Positions 45,149-56,643 are shown, numbered from the stretch's first letter. The stretch: DNA of 64,000 nucleotides from Mantis religiosa (GCA_030765055.1 CM060947.1:53583591-53647590); one strand, 5' to 3'. Numbers and translations are program-made. Notes: generated by a model from the sequence alone, not told the origin.

Positions 45149-45151
<3 letters not shown>

Positions 45152-45180
45152 GGCTTGACACTTATCAGCCGACCCTCGTA

Positions 45181-46119
45181 GGTAACTAGGAATAAGCTTG
45201 TATTTTAAAGTAGTTACTAGAGAGACCGTTTGAATACAACACATCGTTTCAATTTCACGCATTTCTTTGTCTTTGACCACTGAGAATAGGAAAGTTTTAA
45301 TGCTAAATATCACATCTTATCCCGAAGTATCCACCAGTCAAGGGGTAAATTAGCAATAAAAATTTGAACATTTGGTCTAATTCCATAGACTGATGAAGTG
45401 CCAAATTCTCCAGTCTAGAGGATTGTATTATTTAGATTTGAAACTCACCGATCAAAACATTTCAATAATATTTTCGTACTGATAGTTTCTGCTGACAATA
45501 ATTTATTTCATCTCTTCCAACCTTGAAAATCTATTTCAACTGCGATACTAACACGTCATTCTTTGATGCACTCACGATGTATTATTCAGTTGTTTGTTTC
45601 CATTTCCTAACCACGTCAAAAATCCAAATATTGACGGAAACGTCAAAATCAAACTTTAATAAACTCTTTGTCAATCACGCCAAATTAGATTAATAAACAA
45701 GTGGATGAACTAAACTCTCAAAAAGTTTGATACATGACGTTACAGGAAACAAATGAAGGTCAAATGTATAAAAAGGTTTGCTTATATGCTAGATTTGATG
45801 TGGGAGTTTTTTTGTTTTACCACAAGAAACTAAATAATGTTGACTTAGCGTAAGTATTCAAATACTCGACAATGCCACAAAATACGTATTCACCTAAATT
45901 GTACAGTTAATGCTAGATACACATTTTCATGAGAGGTAAGCATTTTTATCAGATATATTAAATTATATACAATTTATTCCGAGTTGTGATAAAAATATTA
46001 GCCGCAGATAATTGGAATCAGAATTGTGAACGCAATTTTTTTTTTTTTCAAAAATGAATACTAAATGTTTTTCTATTGGGAGATTTACACTGATTCAGTA
46101 TGTACCAGTTATTTCGTGT
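45181..46119. other. Unassigned AT-rich sequence
   Basis: No recognised features. Confidence 0.4.
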
Positions 46120-46600
46120 TTTAAACTTTTGGAAGTTTATTTTTAATTGTTATGGAAGGAATAATTTATACAAAAATAGTAATGTAAAATTAAGTTTGTT
46201 ATGAGATGTAGTAATGCAAGTTCAATGTTATATAGTATTATAAGAATGCGATAACGTAATATGATGACGTAGACCAGTGACAGAGAAGTAACTTTGTTGT
46301 TATGGTAACATAGTGGACAGAGAACACAAAATTATCTGAGCTTAGCGTCCTTCTGCAAGCGACTGTCTTGTAAGACGTGTTTTTGTGTCACTTTGTGATT
46401 GTGCAGAAAACGTTTAGTTGTAAATGCGCTTTTGTTGCATTAGATATACAGTTCATCGACGCAACAATCATTATTTGTTAAAGAAACGCATTTGCATAAT
46501 TTAAAATTGCACCAAAACTTAAAATGTTTTGTGGAATAAAACACATAATATTTAAAAGAGACGAATTGTTGTTTATTATGCAACAATTGCAGTACCAACT
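46120..46600 (+). repeat. Unclassified interspersed repeat, copy 2
   Basis: Aligns in order with 18900-19420, sharing 'gtaaaattaagtt', 'agcgtccttctgca', 'agacgtgt' and 'gtgcagaaa'. Both copies lie on the plus strand. Confidence 0.6.
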
Positions 46601-46928
46601 CCTTAAGCCCCGAGACTCATTGCTCCAGAGCTGCCCTAGAAACTGCAAGATTTCTACTAGATCGTCACCAGAAATGAGAAACTAATCACCACATCCATTC
46701 CAAATGCAAACTAACTGTTGCAAGTGGACTTAATTTGGTATTTTTCCGACATTCAATTTTTCATTTTTGACATTCACACACCAATCACTCAAATTACTAC
46801 AACTTATTTTTTTCAGGGAATCTCTGAACGTCCACATTTTTAATTGAAATTGCAAGTTTTGTTCCACTTACTGTTGTACGAAAACTAAAGCATGTGGAGA
46901 TAATGGATTAGAATTAAAGTAACTAATA

Positions 46929-47891
46929 ACACTGGGCAACAATGAAAATGTTTCGGGCTTAAAAATAGTGAACTTACATGTATTTCCATTTGCATAAAAA
47001 TTATAGATTAGCTCTTGTTTAGAAGATAAAGTGACAGTTCATTTTTCAGAGTGAAGACTAAACTTTGGGGAATATTTTTGGGAGTTCGCATACCTGTCAA
47101 ATAACAAAACACAATCAGAGAGAAATTATGGAAATTAAGTGATGCAAAAGTTAAGGAAGGCATTCTTGTCGGACCACAAATAAGAGAACTTGTAAAGGAT
47201 CCTGCATTTGACCAAATTTTGGAGGGGAAAGAAAAAGAAGCTTGGGAAATCTTCAAGGGTTGTTGTTCATGGATTTTTAGGCAACAAAAGAGATGACAAC
47301 TACAAGCATTTGGTGACAGTGCTCTTGCAAAAATACCGTAACCTTGGATGCAACATGTCTTTTAAGATCCATTTTCTCCACTCCCACCTAGGCTTTTTCC
47401 CTCCTAGTTGTGGAGCTGTTAGTGATGAACATGGGGAGAGATTCCATCAGGACATTTCTGTTAAGGAACAAAGATATGAGGGCCGTTGGAATTAAGTAAT
47501 ACTTGCGGATTACTGGCGGTCTTTGTATAGGGATTCTGCGGAACTCCATCACAAGAGGCAAGCTAAAAGACGACGAAGTTCATAGGCCACCACATGATTC
47601 TCTTCAGACACGACTATCTGCGAAGTATTTTTCCAGCAATTTAGAACTCTTAGCATGTAATTACCAGTTAAAAAATAAATGCACTTTTATTGTTGTTAGC
47701 ATATATGTAGTTAAAATGTATCCTTTTTTATCAATCCGTAAATATGTAATACTTCCACCTTGTGTATAGCATAGAAATTAGAGCTAATAAAAATTTTTCG
47801 TTGTTATTTTTCTTTTTCTCAACCCAAAATTAGTAGGAATTGCCTCATGAAGTACTCGAAACATTCAAAAATTAATTTTTGTCGCCCAGTG
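46929..47891 (+). mobile_element. CACTG-ended DNA transposon (963 bp), possibly Chapaev-like
   Basis: The left end CACTGGGCAACAATGAAAAT and the right end, complement of TTTTTGTCGCCCAGTG, form an inverted repeat that also shares 'tgtttcg' further in. TAA flanks both ends (46926-46928, 47892-47894), a 3-bp target duplication. CACT-started ends with 3-4-bp duplications are the hallmark of the CMC (CACTA/Mirage/Chapaev) superfamily; the assignment is inference. The element holds part of a repetitive arthropod protein. Confidence 0.7.
47140..47600 (+). pseudogene. Repeat-borne protein fragment (putative transposase C-terminus)
   Basis: Translation reads VKEGILVGPQIRELVKDP, EGKEKEAWEIFKG, then after a frameshift near 47255 GNKRDDNYKHLVTVLLQKY, CNMSFKIHFLHSHLGFFPP, SDEHGERFHQDIS and ADYW.SLYRDS. 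I recognise this as a sequence that recurs in arthropod and cnidarian genomes as an uncharacterised repetitive protein. Its placement between CACTG inverted repeats here suggests it is the C-terminal part of a transposase. The conserved His/Asp/Glu cluster at SDEHGERFH is notable. Function is not established from this window. Confidence 0.6.
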
Positions 47892-47894
47892 TAA

Positions 47895-48489
47895 TTTTCC
47901 AATATTAATATTTTTGGAAGACGGCGTTATTTTTTCCTGAGGATTTCATTGTTACATACGCTTTCCATTTCATTTTTAGAGCAATCCAGCACTTCATACT
48001 ATCTTTTATAAGGAATGGTTTATTTCCAAAAATATGGTTTAACAAGTTTAATCAACATTTCATAATTGCATAACAAAATGTATAAACAATTTTATGGAGA
48101 ACAGCCTGTGAGATCTTTTTTCATTTGGAAGAAATTTAGTATAACTTATATATCTGGTAAATTATACCCCAATGAAACAAAATCAACAAATGTAGATATC
48201 TCTTCAAAACAATTTATTCTGCGTAGTAACTTTTGTCTTCTGAGATATATTAATGGTGCGGATTCTTCATACCGTACTTTGTTGAACCACTAGAGTTCAA
48301 TGAATATTCAGTTACATCTCACAATGTCATGCAACAAAAAACTAAATTTTAAGTCCATTATATCGCTTCCATTGTTAAACATTGAGCATTCTATTCACAT
48401 TTTATCTATACAAATGTGTAATTAAATATATCTGCCAGATAGAAGAATAAACAGTAATAATAAATGATAGAGGAGAGTGAATTTAATAC
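47895..48489. other. Unassigned AT-rich sequence
   Basis: No recognised features. Confidence 0.4.
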
Positions 48490-49045
48490 ATAACATTTTA
48501 ATAATTTGAATGAATAGAGGCAGACTGAAAAATTCAATGACATAGCCGGGATTTGAATCAAGGATCTCCCACACACCGTGCGGTTGCTCTAATCATCTGA
48601 GCTACTATGGCCAACTTGCCGACATGACATTAAATTCTCCAACTGCCTCGTATGTTTCCCGGAGACCACGGGTTCTCATATGCTATGAGACACGTACCTT
48701 TATGTGGCGACTTACTATGCTGTAAGTACTTAAGTCCCATGCTTCGTAGTTAAACCACTATGTTATTCAGATAAATTGATGGAAATAATGATTTCTTCCA
48801 CACTAGCCGTGTGTAGGCTAAAATTTGAATAAATAGAGCCAGACTGAAGAATTCAGTCAGTTGGAGAAATTACTGTCATGTCGGCATGTTGGCCATAGTA
48901 GCTCAGTTGGTTAGAGCAACCGCACGGAGAGCGGGAGATCCATGGTTTAAATTCCGGCTATGGTATTGAGTTTCTCAGTCTAGCTCTATTCATTCAAATC
49001 TTAGCCTACACACGGCTAGTGTGGAAGAAGTTGTTATTTTCGTTT
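48490..49045 (-). mobile_element. Composite SINE A with inverted tRNA-like half, locus 3
   Basis: A minus-strand full monomer (48508-48775) is followed by a second minus-strand 3' tail ('ccacactagccgtgtgtagg', 48797). A plus-strand tRNA-like half follows (48868-49040): 'agctcagttggttagagcaa', 'cacggagagcgggagatcca'. The arms are near-perfect inverted repeats of about 135 bp. Seen from the minus strand, the order is identical to the loci at 27.1 and 43.9 kb. Confidence 0.82.
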
Positions 49046-50279
49046 TAATAATTATTTGAGTAATCAATTGTGTTTTCATAAATCAAATTTCTGTGCAAAA
49101 ACACACATAGAAAAGTTCCAAAACTTAAAAAGACAATATAATTCCTAGGACTTAGCCAGTCTAGACTAAAAATAACGCTTCAGATGCGAATAAGGAGATG
49201 AAAACAGTAATAACAATGTTGGTGGGGCTATTTATGACGTAAGTAGAGTCCAAGTTGGTAATGCAACTTGTTGTGTAGTTTCTTCACTGTCTTACAGAAC
49301 TACTTTGCAGTGATCGAATATAGGTAATTCATAGAGCCTAAAGACCGTGCTCGGGTTATACATTTCTCATAGTTGCAGCGAAACTGTACTCCGAATAGCA
49401 TTTCAACGACTATAAAAAGTTTTGCTTCTTATTGTTCTAGCATTACAGACACATTTATTTTAAATCCTAAAGTACTGATATATCAGAATTTAAAGGATTT
49501 AATGTTCAAAATTATTAAAATTTAGAAACAGTTTAACTCTATATGTGCTCAAATCAGCCAACTTAACTGATGCTATCTATTCTCCACGTACATCCTAACA
49601 AAGTATCTCATATTTCTCAACTGTAGCAGCAGAGAGCATTACGTTGTTGTTTGTAAATTGTAAATAGGCCCCTGGTAAACGTTAGTGTATTTTGCGCATT
49701 GTTTTGAGCTTCGACGTGGTACAGAACAAAAGATGTTGGCATTACGATGGCAGACAGTATACACAGCTGACCTAATAAACAGAATGCGCCCATATTTGCC
49801 CTTATGCACACAATGTTTACTACTCTAATGTGATGGGAACGGAAACCATCTTCGTGCCGGCCGGGGGTGGGGTGGGGGCGGCTATACAAATGACATTGCC
49901 CTTTCCTGACGGACAAACAAAGACCAGTCAACGGGACACGTTTTCGAGTCCCGTTATTTAACAAAAATAAATGTCGCCCCAATTAAATAGATTGCTGGCA
50001 GCCCAAAAAGTGAGCGTGACGCGTTAGGATGGAAGATTCCCGCCTCTAATAGAGTGATCCATCAGGCCGTGTGATCAATTTGGTAACATCTGTAGGTCGA
50101 GCAGCCAGGCAATGTATCTTCCACGTGATATACTCATCGTGTCCGGAGCACTTAGTACCAGCGTCCAGTCCTTGTATACGCACAGATGACACCGTCAAAA
50201 GCAATGATTTGCCTGACATTGCAAAGTAAACAATTCAATTATTATACAATTTCTTTATTATAATTTATGATTAGGTTAG
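49046..50279. other. Unassigned sequence
   Basis: No recognised gene. A G-run 'ggggtggggtgggggcgg' is at about 49863. A 121-residue minus-strand open frame at 49617-49982 shows no family signal. Confidence 0.4.
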
Positions 50280-51620
50280 ATTAGATTAATTTTACAATTT
50301 ACAACTTTTGACTACATTTATTTGGCTTTACCTTGTTGCTACCTTGGCACCCTAGTCTTCTGCTCTGCCAAGTAGTTCTTAACCTCCATGCCTCCTTGTT
50401 ACTTAATTATTCCCATTCTTCCCCCTCATCTTCCTTTCTTATATTCTTCACATTTCTGACCAATTTTCCTTTTACTTTCTGCAAGAACTCACCAATACTT
50501 CTTACCTTCTTTTCCTCCCTGCCAGTTAACATTTGTATAGCTGCAATCCTCTTCTCTTCTTTCTCCCATTTTTCTTCCCAAACCTTTTTTCTCCACATTG
50601 CAACCTCCTCACATTCTGTTACATAGTGTTCTATGCTTTCTTTTCCCCCAAACAATTCACAAATTCCCTTTTCCCTACCTCGTATCCCTCTTAGAAATAT
50701 TGTTCCTATTCTCATCCAAGCTAACCCTTCTCTCTCTTGCCTATTGCAGTAATCTACTTATGTTTCTCGTCCCCAATTTCCTTTTATTTGCTTGTAAAAT
50801 TGTAATGAGTTCATATTTTTTAGACTTCCCCATATTTCCTGTCTTTCTATATCTTCTATTCTGCATTTTACCAATTTACCCACATCGCTTGTATTCCTTT
50901 CCTCTAACCTCCATATATCTCCCATTCCTATCTTTTTCATAACTGCTCCTATCTCTGCCCACCAACTATTTGAGCTCCCTAATCTTTTTTGCTGTCTCGT
51001 GCATAATTTCATAATTTCTCCTTCTTCTTTGGCCAAATACCCATACCAAAATGTTATTATTCTTTCCATGTTATTATTCTTGTCTTTCCTAATTCTGCTT
51101 AAGCTACTTTCCTAGGTTCTGATGTTGGTAAGCCTAGTAGCTCTTTACAAAACCTTCTGTAGTTTTGGTCCACCGTTTTGTTTTCTTCTGTGACCCCCCC
51201 CCCCCAGATCATTACTGCATGCAACATTTTGGATTCAACTAGTGCTTTATACATTTTTTCTGACCACTTGGTTCTCATTTCTAGCTTGTATTTGCATATT
51301 CTTATCCCATTCATTACCGCCCTTCGTTTTGCTTCCATTTTTCTTCTGTGGGCTCCCCACTTTCCATTGTTATTCAACCTCACTCCTAAGTATTCAAATT
51401 CATTGGCCACTTTTTCTCACTTGCCATTTAGTACCCACTTTCATACTTTTTTAGTTTAACTCCTTTCTTGAAGACCATAACTTTCGAATTATTTATGTTT
51501 ATTTTTATTCCCTACTCTTCACATAATATATGGATTTCATTTATTGCCTTCTGCAATCCTATTACCGTTACAGATCCTATTTATATACATGTAGGACTTG
51601 CAAGAATTACTTGAATAGCA
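50280..51620 (-). pseudogene. LINE ORF2 3' half
   Basis: Minus-strand reading starts in the RT region: GLQKAINEIHILCEE.GIKININNSKVMVFKKG, then ANEFEYLGVRLNNNGKW, YKLEMRTKWSEKMYKALVES and RRFCKELLGLPTSEPR. It continues into WW..IG and ends with a degenerate CCHC motif ICELFGGKESIEHYVTECEEV, in which the second Cys is Phe. This is the RT thumb and C-terminal zinc-binding part of a non-LTR retrotransposon. In-frame stops lie near 50755 and 51096. The clade is uncertain; the layout differs from the jockey-like copy. Confidence 0.78.
51180..51210 (+). repeat. Poly(C) run
   Basis: A run of C ('gacccccccccccccag') interrupts the minus-strand LINE reading and probably contributes a frameshift or inserted glycines. 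Confidence 0.7.
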
Positions 51621-51992
51621 GTAGGAGAGAAAATCATATGTAATATAGATTTTATTTTGGTTTCAAGAAGCCTGAAATCCAGTGAAATCATATGTTGAAT
51701 TTTTGGATGGAATTCCATGCTTCCTCTACGCAGCAATACTAATTAATAAAAAGATTCCCAAGGTCACCAGCGTTATACGAAAAGATACTCTTCTTAACGA
51801 AGCTATCTTGATATATCTGCTGGAACGTTTTGGTTCAACAGCACTTTATAAATATAACCACTACATTTGAAAAACGATAATTTGAGGTATTCAGGATCCT
51901 GCTGTGTATGGTTTTCTCCTGTGAGGAGCTCATTAAATACACTTAGCTATCTGTACTTACCGTGTTAAATCCAGACCCAAGTTGGGAGTTTC

Positions 51993-52006
51993 GTTACCAT
52001 GGTAAC
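51993..52006. promoter_or_regulatory. RFX X-box-like palindrome 1
   Basis: GTTACCATGGTAAC is a perfect 14-bp palindrome matching the RFX-family X-box consensus (two half sites separated by AT). Whether it is used is unknown; no adjacent gene was recognised. Confidence 0.4.
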
Positions 52007-52069
52007 AAGCAGGCATTTTTTGTATAGTACAGAAACAGGTTTAGTTGGCAACTCACCTGAAGTGTAATG

Positions 52070-52083
52070 GTAACCATGGTAAC
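52070..52083. promoter_or_regulatory. RFX X-box-like palindrome 2
   Basis: GTAACCATGGTAAC differs by one base from the site 77 bp upstream. Confidence 0.35.
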
Positions 52084-52674
52084 GAGATAGGCACGTTAGA
52101 ATGTGCGTATGATACGCTTCAATGTAACGCAATACCGTCAACTGTCAATCAATCAAATTCTCTTTATTTCAAAACGCCAATTACAATTGTATATGGACAT
52201 TAGACGCGTTTCAGGCCACATTCCCTGTCAAGCAGTTATTTGTTCTGTAAAAGGAAACCAGAGACTTCAAAACATGGACACTGAAACGTTTACGTCATAA
52301 GTGGAATAGCGAAAAAGCATACATATATTTTATTGATGAACTTCTCCTGTACTAGTTTGTCCATTAGGTATTTACTATAGGTAGACGCATATGTAGTTAA
52401 TCTAATTTACAGGAAATACGTGTTTTAAAATAAATTCTGTGAGGTTGTTTGTGTCTATGATAATATAACCCAAAGACAAATATTCCATTATATTACCAAA
52501 CTCGGAATAACTTCCGCATCTCCTAAAAATGCCGCATGAGCAAGTTTGAGAGCATATTCCCCTAAGTGTCCTTTACGCGAAAATGTGCTGGAACATCTTT
52601 TAAACGGGTATTAAGTTTGTTAGAAGTTTTATTAAGAATATTTAAGTTTATGATATTTAGAAGAGAAATATGTG

Positions 52675-53956
52675 CGAGGGTGGTCTGAAAAGTTGCCGAC
52701 CTCAACATGAAGATGGCAGCACTCGTAAATAAAAGCTAATGAATTTCGTTAATTAACCTGTTGACATTTACTCACCAAAGTTTCAGTCTTTTTGGATGCT
52801 CAGTTGCTATGTTACAGTCGTTTTAGTGAGTTGATGTGAGTGCTTTCATGAAAATGGACAGAATCGAGTATCTAGCGGTCATTAAATATTTGTTTTTGAA
52901 AGGCAATATGACTACGCAAATCAAAGATGGGTTGGATCCCGTGTATGGGGACTCTGTATCATCATTTAACACGATGACATTTAGGGTAGCTGAATGTGAA
53001 CGTGGCCGTAAGAGCTTGGGAGACGATGAACGTTCGGGACGTCCAAAAACAGCAATTACCGACAAAAACATCGCCAAAGTTCACCACATGGTACTAGACG
53101 ACCGCCGAATTAAAGTGTGAGGGGCAGCAGACGCTATGAACATATCTAAAGAACGTGTTTGTTACATATGAAATCAACATTTAGACCTGAGAAAGCTGTC
53201 CGCGCTTTGGGGGCCGCGTTTGCCCACGTTAGACCAAAAACGTGTTCGAATGAACATTTCCAGTGCTCTGTTGGCGACGTTTAGGCACAATAAATTCCAG
53301 TTTTGGTGCCCATTAGTTATTATTGATGAAAGTTGGATACGCCATTTTACGCCCGAAACAAAAATACAGTCCAAACAGTGGACTGCAAAGGGGAACAACT
53401 CCAACAAAAAAAGCAAACACTGATTTTTTTCGGCTGGGAAAGTGATGGTGAATGCCCTTTTGGCATAGTCATGGAGTTATTTTAATCGATTTTCTTCAGC
53501 AAGGAAATACCATTACAGGAACATACTAAGCATCATTACTTGACAAGCTGAAGTCAGAACCTGCGGAAAATGGCCACATTTGCAAATAACTAAAATCCTG
53601 TTTCACCAAGACAACATACTGCCTCGCACCTCAGCGATTGCAATGGCGAAAATCCACGAATTACTGTTTGAACTGCTTGACTAACCGCCTTACTCACCAG
53701 ATCTAGCCCCAAGCGACATTTTTTTGTTCCCTCATCTGCAAATTGCGCTCGGAGGACAGAGATTTTCGTCAAATAAAGAGGCAATCACCTTCGTGAACAA
53801 TTATTTTGCAGAGGAAAGCACCGAATACTATTTGGACGGGTTACAGACATGAGAACAGCGCTGGGAGAAATGTGTAGAGTTACAAGGAGACTATGTTGAA
53901 ACATTAAAAAAAAATGTCTATCTTTATTAGGTCGGAAACCTTCCATACCACCTATG
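52675..53956 (+). mobile_element. Mariner-type transposon, second subfamily, copy 2 (1282 bp)
   Basis: The left end 'cgagggtggtctgaaaagtt' pairs with the right end 'ggaaaccttccataccacct'. A TA follows the right end at 53957-53958; the left flank has decayed to TG. It aligns over its whole length with 16559-17846 (1288 bp). Confidence 0.85.
52836..53908 (+). pseudogene. Mariner transposase, second copy of subfamily
   Basis: MSAFMKMDRIEYLAVIKYLF, then GDDERSGRPKTAITDKNIAKVH (linker), IIDESWIRHFTPETKIQSKQW (first Asp), FHQDN (second Asp) near 53605, and SPDLAPSDIFLFPHLQIALGG (third Asp) near 53700. At least four frameshifts or stops separate these blocks. The N-terminal part is better kept than in the 16.7 kb copy (SGRPKT intact), the C-terminal part worse. 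Confidence 0.86.
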
Positions 53957-53974
53957 TATATGTATATCTTGAAT

Positions 53975-54344
53975 TATCAGGAAATTTCCTGATGGAATCT
54001 CTCCCCATGTTCATCACTAGCAGCTCCACAACTAGGAGGGAAAAAGTTTAGGTGGGAGTGGAGAAAATGGATCTTAAGGGACATGTTGCATCCAAGGTTA
54101 CGGTATTTTTGCAGGAGCACTGTCAACAAATGCCTGTAGTTCTCATCTACGGTATTTTGACAGGTGTGCCAACTCCCAAAAAAATTCCCCCAAATTTAAA
54201 ATCTTCACTCTAAGAAATGAAATGTCACTTTATTTTCAAAACAAGATATCATCTATCATTTTATGGTTATTTTTGAATTCAGCAGATGGAAATACATGTA
54301 AATTCACTATTTTAAGCCCGAAAAAATATCATTGTTGCCCAGTG
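53975..54344 (-). mobile_element. CACTG-ended DNA transposon, copy 2, truncated
   Basis: The minus strand starts CACTGGGCAACAATGATATT at 54344 and follows the 46.9 kb copy through the leader and the SDEHGE...-coding region ('gaacatggggagagattcca'). An internal deletion removes most of the coding part. It stops at or near the right end of the mariner (53956). The far inverted repeat is absent. Confidence 0.72.
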
Positions 54345-55024
54345 TAATTACTCTGTGACTTCCAGTGTTCTAATTGGCGGACACTTTTGACTCCTGGAAG
54401 TACTGAGTTCCAGGTGTCTGAAGCTTCAGCTAACGGAACATCTAAGTAATTCTGACATATAATTAATTGCTCTGCCTCTATTAGTAAACATTTCCGCGCG
54501 TGTTTCTTATGTTTTTTCTCATGGAGTAAATGACATATTGATGGCATACTGATTTACTGAGCATTTGTTGTCACAATTATTGCATTCTGCACAGAATGTC
54601 TCAGTTGTGAGTAGATAAAGCGATGTAAGGTTAATTACAAATGACCGAAGGGAACATTTATTCATTTATTTATTATTACTGCTAAGTATATATGCATGCT
54701 ATAATAATTATTGTGCTATTCAGGGCATTTGTGTTGCACTCATGACTTTCTCTATTCCTGTACAGAGTATACTTGCAAAACATCCTTCTCCCATTACTTC
54801 TTGTTAAGATTAAACAGTGGCAGAATTTATGTTATTGCTAGTTTTCTTCTAGATGCAAGGGGAGTATAAAATAAAATACAATTTACATAATTGTAATAAA
54901 GATGATCGCTGTATGATGCCTATAATTTTTTTATAGACAAGGTATAAAAAAGAACAATGATTTACCATTTGATAAATGTAAATATCCCAATATCTCGGAA
55001 AATAGAAAGAAATGCCTCCACCCA
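54345..55024. other. Unassigned AT-rich sequence
   Basis: No recognised features. Confidence 0.4.
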
Positions 55025-55083
55025 CCTCTGTAGTGTAGGTGGTAGCGTGTCGGCCTCATGATCAAGAGGTCCCAAGTTCAAAT
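55025..55083 (+). mobile_element. SINE family D head, interrupted by family C
   Basis: 'tagtgtaggtggtagcgtgt' and 'cccaagttcaaatttcgatc' are the D tRNA-like head. It is cut after GATCAGG by family C and resumes with TCAGGGTGAGG at 55650. Confidence 0.7.
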
Positions 55084-55648
55084 TTCGATCAGGACTGGAC
55101 TACGCTACGGAGGGGATTCGGGCGAAGGACCAAACTTGGTCTATTGTACCTACGCCTCCATGCGGGGCACCCCTAGGAGGAAGTATGAGGCGAGAGGAGA
55201 CAGAGGGCGGCTGATCCAAGGAGACACGATAGTGAAGAAAGTAGGGCACCTACACTTTAACAGTTGGAAGCTCCCTGGCAGGCGAGTACAACCACAACAT
55301 CACCCTACTGCGCTCCGGAAACGGCTCCACCAGACCGGGTTCACAGATCAGCAACCATCTCACAGTAGGAGGAAGTTTCAGCAAGAGTTTATCATTCTAC
55401 CATTCAACACCGAGACACCCGCTGACACTTCTACCCTGAAATAGACCACCAGGTGAGAGATGATGAGAAATGATAATGAAGATGAAATGGAGGCACAGAA
55501 AATTAGAGGGATGTAATTAACCTAAACACCTGGTGACCTGGAAATTCCCCGAGAAGGAACATGGGTCAGAAAGGTGGCCATGGGAATCGAACCCGGAGCT
55601 CCCGAATGCAGGCCCAGATAAAACCTCCTGAGCGAAATCCGCTCGGTT
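55084..55648 (-). mobile_element. SINE-like family C, copy 3
   Basis: Body landmarks are as in the other copies ('ccaaacttggtctattgtac', 'agaccaccaggtgagagatg'). The minus-strand head is near 55640-55580, with 'gggaatcgaacccgg' being the inverted B box. It is inserted in SINE D at the GGTCAGGGTGAG sequence. Confidence 0.75.
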
Positions 55649-55659
55649 TGGTCAGGGTG

Positions 55660-55660
<1 letters not shown>

Positions 55661-55738
<78 letters not shown>
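55661..55738 (+). repeat. (TG)n microsatellite
   Basis: About 78 bases of TG repeat directly follow the interrupted SINE D sequence and precede an inverted SINE D. Confidence 0.97.
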
Positions 55739-55739
<1 letters not shown>

Positions 55740-55962
55740 TTTTTTTTTTCAGTTGACGTTCTCCAATGTTAAGTCATATCCGACGATGAATGAGTTGTGT
55801 GAAATGATGCTCAAATGGAGCTTGGAGTTACCCGACATTCGTCTATCAGGATAAGGGAAACTCCCGGAAAAAACCTTAGCCAGGTAGCTCACCCTGACTG
55901 AGATTCGAACTCGGGACCTATTGAACGTGAAGCAGACACTCTACCATCTACGCCACCAAGGA
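55739..55962 (-). mobile_element. SINE family D, copy 4
   Basis: Near-complete minus-strand copy: T run, 'gttctccaatgttaagtcat', 'gataagggaaactcccgg', 'gagattcgaactcgggacct', and the head down to 'ctaccatctacgccaccaag'. Confidence 0.85.
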
Positions 55963-56090
55963 TAAGGCCTTCTTCCTTATCCTAAGAGGTGAATATAGAG
56001 GAACACTTAGGCTGTAAGGACTCGGGGCTCATTTGAGCATCATTTCACCCATTTCATTTTTCGATGTAACTTTGGAGGGCATAAGTTAAA
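55963..56090 (+). mobile_element. SINE family D, 3' part in plus orientation
   Basis: 'cttccttatcctaagaggtg' and 'gggctcatttgagcatcatt' followed by 'ttcgatgtaactttggaggg' and an A-rich end. It lies head to head with copy 4. Confidence 0.65.
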
Positions 56091-56254
56091 GAAAAAGAAA
56101 ACATACGAAATCGTTCACTCCACAATCATATATAAGTAAAAATAACACACAAATTATATTCAAATAAAATTCTTTTCACAATGTACATTCAGCGATTAAT
56201 TTTTTATTTCTTCATATTAAGCTCCCTAAGGCGTATTTCTTTATTTTACCTCCT

Positions 56255-56430
56255 TAAACATTAAGTCAAATTGTAAAATGAATGAAATAGGTGAAATAAT
56301 GCTCAAATGAGCCCAGAGTCCATAGAGGTTAGAGTTACTCGTAATTCATCTTTCAGGCCGGGAGAAAAACCTAATCCAGATAACTTACATTGACCGAGAT
56401 TGGAACTCGGGAACTCTTGAACGTGAGGTG
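56255..56430 (-). mobile_element. SINE family D, copy 6
   Basis: 'gtgaaataatgctcaaatga', 'ggttagagttactcg', 'gaccgagattggaactcggg' and 'tcttgaacgtgaggtgg' on the plus strand give a minus-oriented copy missing its far head. Confidence 0.75.
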
Positions 56431-56587
56431 GAGGGGGCCTTTTTAAGAAAAGTCTACATTTTCTATGTAGTAAAATTTTGGCTATTTCTTAGGCTTTCCG
56501 AGTTATACAAAAATCATCCACAACGAATAGGAGTTCTGAGAACATTTCGAGAAAATTCAGGATACATACGTATCATTTGTCATGAAA

Positions 56588-56593
<6 letters not shown>

Positions 56594-56641
<48 letters not shown>
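56594..56641 (+). repeat. (TA)n microsatellite 1
   Basis: About 48 bases of TA repeat. Confidence 0.97.

Positions 56642-56643
<2 letters not shown>

Larger units (their letters stand above)
43343..45178 (+). mobile_element. Mariner-type transposon, third subfamily, split by SINE
   Basis: The right inverted repeat 'cttatcagccgaccctcg' ends at 45178 with TA at 45179-45180. The left end, starting 'cggtggcgacagataattc' after TA at 43341-43342, is a diverged partner. The element contains a composite SINE (about 43895-44388) and, just inside the right repeat, a T run of about 30 bases. Without the SINE it would be about 1.34 kb, normal for a mariner. Confidence 0.75.
51621..52674. other. Unassigned sequence with two X-box palindromes
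   Basis: No gene recognised. Two palindromes are noted separately at 51993 and 52070. Confidence 0.4.
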
